From NCBI RefSeq assembly GCF_900312815.1, contig NZ_OMPE01000005.1:337984-401983 (forward strand): a stretch of 64,000 nucleotides of DNA, given 5' to 3'. Made by a program: the position numbers and the translations under genes. The notes beneath the pieces are model-generated. The model was not told where the DNA came from. It saw nothing but the letters and a program-made list of their open reading frames with translations, and made no database searches. Position 1 is the stretch's first letter. Every line of letters starts with the position of its first letter. The DNA is from Aquimarina sp. AU474 (GTDB taxonomy: Bacteria > Bacteroidota > Bacteroidia > Flavobacteriales > Flavobacteriaceae). Shown here piece by piece: positions 1 through 6,495 of this stretch.

Positions 1-1
1 A

Positions 2-559
2 AATCATATTCTAAAATTTGTTTCTCCTCCTAAAAGCGAACTTCAAGAATTCTTAAATAAGATGCAGTTAAAAAGATATAACAACAAAGAGTATCTTTTA
101 AAAGAGCAACAATATTGCACGCATCAATATTTTATTTCCAAAGGCTGTTTCAGGTTCTATTTTATAAACCAAAAAGGAATCGAAAAGATCATCAATTTTG
201 GCATCGAAGATTGGTGGATTAGTAATTTTGATAGCTTTATTAATAAAAGCCCATCAGAATACAACATACAGGCCGTTGAAGACGCTGTAGTATTTAAAAT
301 CAACAAGCAAGACTTAAGCGCTATACTAGCAAATTCTCTAGAGTTAAATCAATACTTTCGAATGATTCACGAAAGAGTTAGAATCGCTGACCAAAAGAGA
401 ATACAATATATGTACAGTCTTTCTGGCGAAGAATTATATACTACTTTCCGAGAATATAACCCTCATTTTGTACAACGTGTACCCCAATACATGCTCGCCT
501 CTTACCTAGGTTTTACACCCGAGTTTTTAAGCAAAATTAGAGCTAACAAAAAGGTTTGA
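2..559 (+). CDS. Crp/Fnr family transcriptional regulator (5' end outside window)
   Basis: The reading frame is open to the left edge, so the start lies outside the window; the first ATG (62) is internal, because the residues before it (KFVSPPKSELQEFLNK) fit the start of a cyclic-nucleotide-binding fold. About 185 residues are visible. The pattern is that of flavobacterial Crp/Fnr-like regulators: a beta-roll sensor, a long helix, and a C-terminal helix-turn-helix (VPQYMLASYLGFTPEFLSKI). It lies about 75 nt upstream of an AhpD-like gene and a DoxX-like gene on the same strand. It probably controls them, which is inference from position. Confidence 0.8.
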   Translation, partial: NHILKFVSPPKSELQEFLNKMQLKRYNNKEYLLKEQQYCTHQYFISKGCFRFYFINQKGIEKIINFGIEDWWISNFDSFINKSPSEYNIQAVEDAVVFKINKQDLSAILANSLELNQYFRMIHERVRIADQKRIQYMYSLSGEELYTTFREYNPHFVQRVPQYMLASYLGFTPEFLSKIRANKKV

Positions 560-634
560 TATATTTCTTAATCTAGATTAATTTTTTCATCATTCGATCT
601 CCCGAATTTTGTTTTAAATTTTAAAAGCAAAGAC

Positions 635-1087
635 ATGAAAACGGAAAGAATCAATATTAATGCAATTAATCCAAATGCCTACAAACCTTTATTCGATCTT
701 CATAATAATATCAAAAACAGCACTTTATCCTCAACAGAGTTTTTATTAATACAAATTCGTGCATCACAAATCAATGGGTGCGCGTATTGCGTACAAATGC
801 ATATTAAGGAAGCAATTGAAAAAGGAGAAAAGCAATATCGTATACATGCCTTACCATTTTGGGAAGAATCACCATTTTTTAGTAAAGAAGAAAAGTTAAT
901 ATTACAAATGACAGAAGAAATTACTCATATTTCTAATCTAGGTTTACAAGAAGAACTTTATCAAAAATCCATTTCTGCTTTTGGCGAACAAAAAGTAGCA
1001 GATATCATAATGGCAATAGGTAGTATTAATATCTGGAATAGAATAGGGCGTGCAACATTATTAACTCCTACTCCATCACAAAGTTAA
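635..1087 (+). CDS. Carboxymuconolactone decarboxylase (AhpD-like) family protein
   Basis: A 150-residue all-alpha protein of the CMD/AhpD superfamily. The redox motif CAYCVQMH (about residues 50-57) matches the CxxC...H active site of AhpD-like peroxidase partners. Members reduce peroxides or act as small thiol oxidoreductases; the substrate here cannot be read from sequence. It stands between the Crp/Fnr-type regulator and a DoxX-like membrane protein 11 nt downstream, so the three probably form one stress-responsive unit. A second CMD protein occurs at 23332. Confidence 0.85.
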   Translation: MKTERININAINPNAYKPLFDLHNNIKNSTLSSTEFLLIQIRASQINGCAYCVQMHIKEAIEKGEKQYRIHALPFWEESPFFSKEEKLILQMTEEITHISNLGLQEELYQKSISAFGEQKVADIIMAIGSINIWNRIGRATLLTPTPSQS

Positions 1088-1098
1088 ACGCATAGACT

Positions 1099-1515
1099 AT
1101 GAAAATCATATATATTAAATTGTTTCTTAGAATAAGTATCTCTTTAGGTTTCTTATCGGCTGTAGCAGATAGATTTGGATTTTGGCCAGAAGAGAGCTCT
1201 GCTTGGGGTAATTGGGGTAGTTTTTTAGAATACACCCAACTACTTAATCCTATTGTTCCAAAAAGTCTTATTAACCCCATAGGTATAACTGTTACCATAA
1301 CAGAAATAATTTTTGCTATCCTTTTATGTATTGGTTTTAAAACTTCTTTGGTTGCAAAATTTAGCGGTTTTTTGCTTTTAATTTTTGGATTAGCAATGTC
1401 TTTTTCAATAGGAATTAAAGCTCCCCTAGATTACTCGGTTTTCATAGCTTCGGCAGGAGCATTTGGATTAAGTACTATTAAAGAAAAATATCTAGAAATA
1501 GATCAACTAATTTAA
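1099..1515 (+). CDS. DoxX-like integral membrane protein
   Basis: A 138-residue protein with four predicted membrane segments (about residues 5-22, 60-80, 85-105 and 108-128), the layout of the DoxX/DoxD family. Catalytic function is uncertain in most members. It begins 11 nt after the AhpD-like gene and is likely cotranscribed with it. DoxX proteins often travel with small thiol-redox proteins, which agrees with a role in oxidative stress, but that is inference. Confidence 0.7.
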   Translation: MKIIYIKLFLRISISLGFLSAVADRFGFWPEESSAWGNWGSFLEYTQLLNPIVPKSLINPIGITVTITEIIFAILLCIGFKTSLVAKFSGFLLLIFGLAMSFSIGIKAPLDYSVFIASAGAFGLSTIKEKYLEIDQLI

Positions 1516-1623
1516 CGATCAAATCATAAAAATAAGTCATACACCCTCTTGGGTTTAACCTTATCTTATATCTTTATTTGGATCCAAAATTTTAAATTTG
1601 AAAATATTCTAATTAATATTCTT

Positions 1624-1928
1624 ATGGCAAAGAAGGATTGGTCACTATTACCATTAACCAATAATATGGATCACTCAAAAAAGAGGTTTGAATTTCATGT
1701 AGAAAATGCAATAGCATTTATCGAATATATTTTGGCAAAAGAAAACTCAATCTACTTAACGCATACCGAAGTTCCAAAATCATTAGAAAGAAAAGGGTTA
1801 GGAAGCGCTATTATTAAAAAACTTTAGATTATATTCGAGAAAAACAATATCTCCTGGTTCCTCTTTGCCCTTTTGTTGCTGCCTACCTTAAAAGACATCC
1901 ACTCGAAAGAAAAGGAATTTTAAAATGA
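1624..1928 (+). pseudogene. Frameshifted GNAT (YjdJ-like) N-acetyltransferase
   Basis: The first part, best started at ATG 1624 or 1666, encodes FEFHVENAIAFIEY...HTEVPKSLERKGLGSAI, the N-terminal half of the small YjdJ-type acetyltransferase fold. The frame stops at TAG 1825-1827. The missing half (LDYIREKQYLLVPLCPFVAA, then YLKRHP) follows directly in the -1 frame from 1821 and ends at TGA 1926-1928. One extra A in the six-A run at 1816-1821 would restore a protein of about 100 residues. This is a homopolymer deletion in the genome, an assembly error, or slippage on the A run. An ORF also opens at TTG 1549, but its extra N-terminus is unlike the family. Confidence 0.75.
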
Positions 1929-1938
1929 TTTAAAAAAC

Positions 1939-2937
1939 TTATGCATTTAGCATTTGCCAAAGTTTATCCTTTAACTCTTGAAGCCCTTGTTGCGCTACCG
2001 AGGAAATAAATAAATACGAAACGTTCAATTGTTCATCTAATTCAACTTGTAGCTCTTGTTTTAATTCATCATCTAGCATATCACTTTTAGAAATGGCAAT
2101 CAGTCGTTCTTTATCTAGTAAATCTGGGTTATAACGACGTAACTCATCTAATAAGATTTCATATTGTTCGGCAATATCGGGTGCATCTGCAGGAACTAAA
2201 AATAAAAGTGTCGAATTACGTTCTATATGACGTAAAAAACGATGCCCTATACCTTTGCCCTCTGCTGCTCCTTCAATAATACCTGGTATATCGGCCATCA
2301 CAAACGTTTGAAAATCCCGATACTCTACAATCCCCAAATTTGGTTTTAATGTAGTAAACTCGTAATCTGCAATCTTTGGTTTTGCCGATGTAATCACCGA
2401 CAATAAAGTAGATTTTCCGGCATTAGGAAATCCTACCAATCCAACATCGGCCAAAATTTTAAGTTCTAGAGTAATATCATGCTCTTGCCCTTCAACTCCT
2501 GGTTGAGCATAGCGAGGAGTTTGATTTGTTGGGCTTTTAAAATGCCAATTACCTCTACCTCCCATTCCACCTTCGGCGGCAATATACTCTTGTCCGGTTT
2601 CGGTAATTTCAAAAATGATATTTTGTGATTCTGTATCACGTATTACAGTTCCCAAGGGTACATCTACGTATATATCCGTTCCATCTGCACCTGTGCTCCT
2701 ACTCTTACTACCATGTCCACCATGCTCAGCTCTTAAGTGCCTTTTAAACTTAAGATGGTGAAGTGTCCACATATTAGAGTTTCCACGCAAAATAATATGA
2801 CCTCCTCTACCGCCATCTCCTCCATCAGGTCCTCCTTTGGTTATATACTTCTCTCGATGTAAGTGTACAGATCCTTTCCCTCCATTTCCGGAGGTTACGT
2901 GCAACTTTACATAATCTACAAAATTCCCTTCTGTCAT
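1939..2937 (-). CDS. obg: GTPase Obg
   Basis: A 332-residue Obg GTPase, a ribosome-associated protein linked to large-subunit assembly and stress control. The glycine-rich Obg fold covers about residues 1-158 ([27 protein letters not shown]). The G domain follows, with P-loop GFPNAGKST at 169-177, switch [20 protein letters not shown], and an SKSD nucleotide-specificity motif. The variable C-terminal domain of longer homologues is absent, which is usual in this group. It lies 41 nt downstream of hpt-adk on the same strand. Confidence 0.97.
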   Translation of the reverse strand: MTEGNFVDYVKLHVTSGNGGKGSVHLHREKYITKGGPDGGDGGRGGHIILRGNSNMWTLHHLKFKRHLRAEHGGHGSKSRSTGADGTDIYVDVPLGTVIRDTESQNIIFEITETGQEYIAAEGGMGGRGNWHFKSPTNQTPRYAQPGVEGQEHDITLELKILADVGLVGFPNAGKSTLLSVITSAKPKIADYEFTTLKPNLGIVEYRDFQTFVMADIPGIIEGAAEGKGIGHRFLRHIERNSTLLFLVPADAPDIAEQYEILLDELRRYNPDLLDKERLIAISKSDMLDDELKQELQVELDEQLNVSYLFISSVAQQGLQELKDKLWQMLNA

Positions 2938-2978
2938 AACTCTTCAATCATTCTTCTTGCGTTAAACGCAATGAATTA

Positions 2979-4085
2979 TTAAAACTTGTCAATAACTTGA
3001 CTTAATCTATCTGTAATTTCACCGATAGCACCAACACCATCTACTCCAAAATATTTTTCTTCCTTTTGGTAGTAATTCTTTAAAATAGCTGTTTCATCAT
3101 AATACACTTTAATACGATTACGAATAACCCCTTCATCAGCATCATCAGGACGCCCAGATGTTTTTCCTCTCTCTAATAATCTTTCGACTAATACCTCATC
3201 ATCTACCTCCAAAGCTACCATAGCGCTAACTTCTGATCCTTTTGAAGCTAATAAATCTCCTAATGAATCTGCTTGAGCTTCGGTTCTAGGAAATCCATCA
3301 AAAATAAACCCTTTCGCTTCTGGATTTTTATCAACTTCTGCATTTAGCATATTAATTGTTACCTCATCAGGAACCAATTGTCCTTTATCTATATAAGACT
3401 TCGCCAATGTGCCTAATTCAGTTGCATTCTTTATGTTATATCTAAACACATCTCCTGTAGAAATATGTATTAGATTATATTTTTGTTTTAAAACTTCTGC
3501 TTGTGTTCCTTTCCCTGCTCCTGGAGGGCCGAATAACACCAAATTTGTCATGTTGCTTCTTTTTAGTTGATAAACTTCTGTAAGATTTCGACCTAGACCA
3601 TTGTAATCCAGACCATATCCTACAATAAATCGATTTGGGATTTCTATCCCAAAATAGTCTATATGGATTTGTTTATTATATACCTCTGATTTAAAGAATA
3701 ACGTAGCTATTTTAATATCAGAACATTCTTTATTTTTTAAGGTTTCATATAACACTTCTATAGTATTACCAGTATCTATAATATCTTCAAGAACAACAAT
3801 TGTTCGTCCCGACACATCTTCATTCAGACCTATTAATTCATTTACCTGATGTGTTGATTGCGTACCCTGATAAGAAGATAGCTTTATAAAACTTACCTCA
3901 CAATCGTGATTAAAACGTTTTAATACCTCAGAAAAAAACATAAAGGCACCATTTAATACTCCAATAAATAAGGGGTTTTCATCCTTAAGATCTTGGTTTA
4001 ATTGTTTGGCGAGGTCATCTATTGCTGCTGTAATCTTAGACTCAGCAATAAACGGAACAAAATGTAAATCATGTAATTTAATCAT
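2979..4085 (-). CDS. adk: Fused hypoxanthine phosphoribosyltransferase - adenylate kinase
   Basis: One 368-residue frame carries two complete enzymes. Residues 1-175 are a hypoxanthine phosphoribosyltransferase, with the PRPP loop VVLEDIIDTGNT at 97-108; it salvages hypoxanthine or guanine to IMP or GMP. Residues 179-368 are a short-type adenylate kinase, with P-loop GPPGAGKGT at 186-194, FDGFPRT, and the lid motif SGRPDD; it interconverts ATP, AMP and ADP. The linker is only KRSN, and Met179 (codon 3549-3551) sits where a free Adk of 190 residues would start. An internal start could therefore also yield separate Adk. The gene is divergent from purK, so purine genes lie on both sides. Confidence 0.95.
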   Translation of the reverse strand: MIKLHDLHFVPFIAESKITAAIDDLAKQLNQDLKDENPLFIGVLNGAFMFFSEVLKRFNHDCEVSFIKLSSYQGTQSTHQVNELIGLNEDVSGRTIVVLEDIIDTGNTIEVLYETLKNKECSDIKIATLFFKSEVYNKQIHIDYFGIEIPNRFIVGYGLDYNGLGRNLTEVYQLKRSNMTNLVLFGPPGAGKGTQAEVLKQKYNLIHISTGDVFRYNIKNATELGTLAKSYIDKGQLVPDEVTINMLNAEVDKNPEAKGFIFDGFPRTEAQADSLGDLLASKGSEVSAMVALEVDDEVLVERLLERGKTSGRPDDADEGVIRNRIKVYYDETAILKNYYQKEEKYFGVDGVGAIGEITDRLSQVIDKF

Positions 4086-4130
4086 ACTGTTCTTATCCTT
4101 TATTCTTTTATGATTTTTAAATTAAAGCGG

Positions 4131-4138
4131 CAAAGATA
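4131..4138 (-). promoter_or_regulatory. -7 promoter element for hpt-adk
   Basis: The minus strand reads TATCTTTG, matching the Bacteroidota -7 consensus TAnnTTTG, 46 nt upstream of the hpt-adk start. No TTG is seen at the expected -33 position, so only half of the promoter is supported. Confidence 0.4.
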
Positions 4139-4178
4139 GTGATAAATAAAGTTTGGCTGTAGCATTTACTGCGTATTA

Positions 4179-4211
4179 TTGCGGTTATTCCTTTTGAAAA
4201 AATTATTTTTG
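4179..4211 (+). promoter_or_regulatory. Promoter for purKE
   Basis: TTG at 4179-4181 and TATTTTTG at 4204-4211 resemble the Bacteroidota -33/-7 pair, with a somewhat long 22-nt spacer. A second TAnnTTTG match (TAAATTTG, 4222-4229) lies closer to the purK start. Either could be the real -7 box. Confidence 0.4.
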
Positions 4212-4240
4212 CCTTCTAAGATAAATTTGAAACCCCGATA

Positions 4241-5401
4241 ATGACAAATTTTTTCTCGTCAAAATTTAAGTTAGGAATACTAGGCGGAGGACAATTAGGC
4301 AAGATGATGTTATACGAAACAAGAAAGTATGACATACAAACGCATGTTCTAGACCCAAATCCTGATGCTCCATGCAAAATAGCTTGTGATTATTTCCAGC
4401 AAGGAAATTTAATGGATTATGATACCGTTTATAATTTTGGAAAAAAAGTCGATGTATTGACTTTTGAAATAGAAACCATTAACATTGCGGCTATTGCCAA
4501 ATTAGAGCAAGAAGGAAAAAAAGTATTTCCAAGCTCTAAAACATTAAAGAATATACAAAATAAAGGTCAGCAAAAATTATTTTATCAGGAACATAAAATA
4601 CCTACTGCTGTATTTTTACGATTTTCAAACAAAGCACACCTTACCGAAGGGATCACTAGTAATAAGATTAAACTTCCCTTTGTATGGAAAAGTACACAAG
4701 GCGGATATGATGGAAAAGGAGTTTCCGTTGTAAAAACCGGTGCAGATGTCGCAAAATTACCTGATGTTGAGTGTATTGCAGAGGAAATGATTAATTTTAA
4801 AAACGAGCTTGCCGTTATAGTTGTCCGTAATCCAAGTGGAGAAATTAAAACATATCCTGTTGTAGAAATGGAGTTTCATCCAGAGGCTAACCAAGTAGAA
4901 TATGTAATCTGCCCTGCTCGAATTGATAATAAAATAGCCCAAAAAGCTATTAATGTAGCAGAAAAAGTATCAGAAGCTTTTGAACACGTTGGGGTACTAG
5001 CCGTAGAGATGTTTCAAACGCAAAATGATCAAATTTTGGTAAACGAAGTAGCACCAAGACCTCATAATAGTGGACATTACAGCATAGAGGCAAGTTACAC
5101 TAACCAATTTGAGCAGCACATAAGAGCCATTTTAGACCTCCCATTAGGTGAAACTACCAGTATTGTAGCTGGGATTATGGTAAATCTAGTAGGGGCAGAA
5201 GGACATACCGGTGATGTAGTTTATAAAAATATAGACGAAATCATGAAAATGAGAGGAGTAACACCTCATATTTATGGTAAAAAACAAACACGACCTTTTA
5301 GAAAAATGGGACATGTTACCATCATTAATGAAGATATCGATGAAGCAAGAAAAATAGCCGAAAAGGTAAAAAATACTATAAAAGTAATAAGCAAAGATTA
5401 A
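4241..5401 (+). CDS. purK: 5-(carboxyamino)imidazole ribonucleotide synthase
   Basis: A 386-residue ATP-grasp enzyme that carboxylates AIR to N5-CAIR with ATP and bicarbonate in de novo purine synthesis. The N-terminal motif KLGILGGGQLGKMM (about residues 10-23), the ATP-grasp segment FVWKSTQGGYDGKGV, and the metal/phosphate segment NEVAPRPHNSGHY are characteristic. purE starts 3 nt after its stop, so the two are one operon and their products act consecutively. Confidence 0.97.
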   Translation: MTNFFSSKFKLGILGGGQLGKMMLYETRKYDIQTHVLDPNPDAPCKIACDYFQQGNLMDYDTVYNFGKKVDVLTFEIETINIAAIAKLEQEGKKVFPSSKTLKNIQNKGQQKLFYQEHKIPTAVFLRFSNKAHLTEGITSNKIKLPFVWKSTQGGYDGKGVSVVKTGADVAKLPDVECIAEEMINFKNELAVIVVRNPSGEIKTYPVVEMEFHPEANQVEYVICPARIDNKIAQKAINVAEKVSEAFEHVGVLAVEMFQTQNDQILVNEVAPRPHNSGHYSIEASYTNQFEQHIRAILDLPLGETTSIVAGIMVNLVGAEGHTGDVVYKNIDEIMKMRGVTPHIYGKKQTRPFRKMGHVTIINEDIDEARKIAEKVKNTIKVISKD

Positions 5402-5404
5402 GTT

Positions 5405-5890
5405 ATGAGCAAGGTGGGAATAATAATGGGTAGTACAAGTGATATGCCCGTCATGGAAAAAGCTGTAGAAGTTTTACAAGGTTTTGATATTGAAATCGAA
5501 GTAGATATAGTATCTGCACATCGTACTCCAGAAAAGTTATTCGATTATGCCAAAAATGCCCATACTCGAGGTATAAGTGTTATTATTGCTGGCGCAGGTG
5601 GTGCTGCCCATTTACCAGGTATGGTAGCCTCTTTATCTCCTTTACCGGTTATTGGTGTTCCGGTCAAATCAAGAAATTCTATTGATGGATGGGACTCTGT
5701 ATTATCTATTCTGCAAATGCCAGGTGGTGTTCCCGTAGCAACCGTAGCTTTAGATGGAGCATTAAATGCCGGAATATTAGCAGCCCAAATCATTGGAGCC
5801 AATGATACATGTGTGTTGGATAAAATATTGATCTATAAAGAAGGATTAAAGCAAAAAGTAATTGAAGGTGCTAAAAAAGTAAAGAAATAA
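5405..5890 (+). CDS. purE: N5-carboxyaminoimidazole ribonucleotide mutase
   Basis: A 161-residue class I PurE that rearranges N5-CAIR to CAIR. The signature motifs are present: GSTSDMP near residue 9, SAHRTPE (about 38-44), and AGGAAHLPGMVAS (about 64-76). It follows purK by 3 nt. The hairpin at 5927-5952 just downstream could end this transcript too, although its U tract is much better on the minus strand. Confidence 0.97.
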   Translation: MSKVGIIMGSTSDMPVMEKAVEVLQGFDIEIEVDIVSAHRTPEKLFDYAKNAHTRGISVIIAGAGGAAHLPGMVASLSPLPVIGVPVKSRNSIDGWDSVLSILQMPGGVPVATVALDGALNAGILAAQIIGANDTCVLDKILIYKEGLKQKVIEGAKKVKK

Positions 5891-5923
5891 TTTTCAAGAA
5901 AACATTCGAATATTTCCTTAAAC

Positions 5924-5952
5924 AAAAAAGAGTCACTTTTCAGTGACTCTTT
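5924..5952 (-). terminator. Intrinsic terminator of small RNA copy 1
   Basis: The 10-bp stem AAAGAGTCAC/GTGACTCTTT has a 6-nt loop. On the minus strand its U tract begins within the stem and continues, giving six Us in a row. On the plus strand, downstream of purE, only three Us follow. Confidence 0.8.
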
Positions 5953-6047
5953 AAATATTAGGTCTTACAAAAGAATATAACAATATTTATTAACCAACTT
6001 AAATATATTACACAAAAAATTCATCGTAAGACCATACTCTTAAAACC
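5924..6047 (-). ncRNA. Candidate structured small RNA, copy 1 (6S-like layout)
   Basis: On the minus strand a strong promoter (6053-6082) predicts a start near 6047, and an intrinsic terminator ends the RNA near 5924, giving about 124 nt. Inside, GGTCTTAC (read at 6033-6026) pairs with GTAAGACC (5968-5961) to form a closing stem. An AU-rich internal bubble follows, then an inner stem (AATATATTTA with TAAATATT) capped by a loop. Stem, bubble, stem is the layout of 6S RNA, and a flavobacterial 6S family (6S-Flavo) is known. The identity is inference. A diverged second copy lies immediately upstream. There is no ORF. Confidence 0.5.
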
Positions 6048-6052
6048 TACAA

Positions 6053-6082
6053 CAAAGGTAAAACCTTACTTCGATTACACAA
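6053..6082 (-). promoter_or_regulatory. Promoter of small RNA copy 1
   Basis: On the minus strand TTG (6082-6080), a 19-nt spacer and TACCTTTG (6060-6053) match both Bacteroidota promoter elements at the ideal spacing. Transcription would start near 6047 and run away from the M3 peptidase gene. Confidence 0.65.
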
Positions 6083-6177
6083 TAAAAGTAGCAAAAACTT
6101 ATTAACAATTTTCGATAAAACGCATTTTTAGCCGCCAAAATACGCGTTAACTATTTTTTAAAACCCGTTTTTGATCG

Positions 6178-6213
6178 AAAAGACATACAAATTGAAGAAG
6201 TTCTGTATGTCTA
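6178..6213 (-). terminator. Hairpin between the two small RNA candidates
   Basis: AGACATACA (6181-6189) pairs with TGTATGTCT (6204-6212), with a 14-nt loop. On the minus strand the stem ends in a run of four Us (6181-6178). It may be a backup terminator for copy 2 or the end of another short RNA. Confidence 0.4.
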
Positions 6214-6231
6214 AAACCTTTTTATTTTGAA

Positions 6232-6267
6232 CAAAAATCAAAAGAGCCACAATAATTGCAGCTCTTT
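6232..6267 (-). terminator. Terminator of small RNA copy 2
   Basis: AAAGAGC (6241-6247) pairs with GCTCTTT (6261-6267); on the minus strand the stem ends in four Us followed by a U-rich stretch. It is weaker than the terminator of copy 1. Confidence 0.55.
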
Positions 6268-6364
6268 CAATATATTTGGTCTACGCTTAGAAAACAATTA
6301 TTAACATCCATACCCCTGATACAATAATGTGGTAGTTTTCATAGCAAGACCTTCACTAATAAAC
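6232..6364 (-). ncRNA. Candidate structured small RNA, copy 2 (homologue of copy 1)
   Basis: On the minus strand TAGATTTG (6377-6370) is a -7 box, and the predicted RNA runs from about 6364 to a terminator at 6267-6232. It matches copy 1 along its length: AGGTTT near the start; GGTCTTGCTATGAA against GGTCTTACGATGAA; GTTAATAA in the middle; and AAAGAG opening the terminator. The closing stem is kept although its bases differ (GGTCT.GCT with AGC.TAGACC), that is, compensatory change between the copies. This argues for selection on RNA structure. Its terminator stem differs from that of copy 1, and its -33 box is poor. Confidence 0.45.
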
Positions 6365-6369
6365 CTTAT

Positions 6370-6377
6370 CAAATCTA
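6370..6377 (-). promoter_or_regulatory. -7 promoter element of small RNA copy 2
   Basis: The minus strand reads TAGATTTG, a full TAnnTTTG match, six or seven nt before the conserved AGGTTT that begins both RNA copies. The -33 TTG is not evident. Confidence 0.4.
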
Positions 6378-6428
6378 TTAGATTAAGGATTGGTGTGATA
6401 AAAAACAGGTTAATTAAAAGCTCTTTTT

Positions 6429-6452
6429 TCGATAAAAGGCTACTTTTATCGA
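6429..6452 (+). promoter_or_regulatory. Inverted repeat upstream of the M3 peptidase gene
   Basis: TCGATAAAAG (6429-6438) and CTTTTATCGA (6443-6452) form a perfect 10-bp inverted repeat with a 4-nt loop, 43 nt before the peptidase start. No U tract follows on the plus strand, so an operator or a leader hairpin is likelier than a terminator. Confidence 0.4.
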
Positions 6453-6495
6453 CATAAAGGAGTTTATTACTAAAACAGAAATTATATTTAACATA

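Noticed and set aside
1549..1623. N-terminal extension of the acetyltransferase from TTG
   Set aside because: The extra residues are unlike the family, and ATG codons at 1624 and 1666 fit better.
1816..1822. Programmed -1 frameshift in the acetyltransferase
   Set aside because: The zero-frame codons give T AAA AAA C, not a canonical X XXY YYZ heptamer, and the family is not known for frameshifting. A simple indel is the better explanation.
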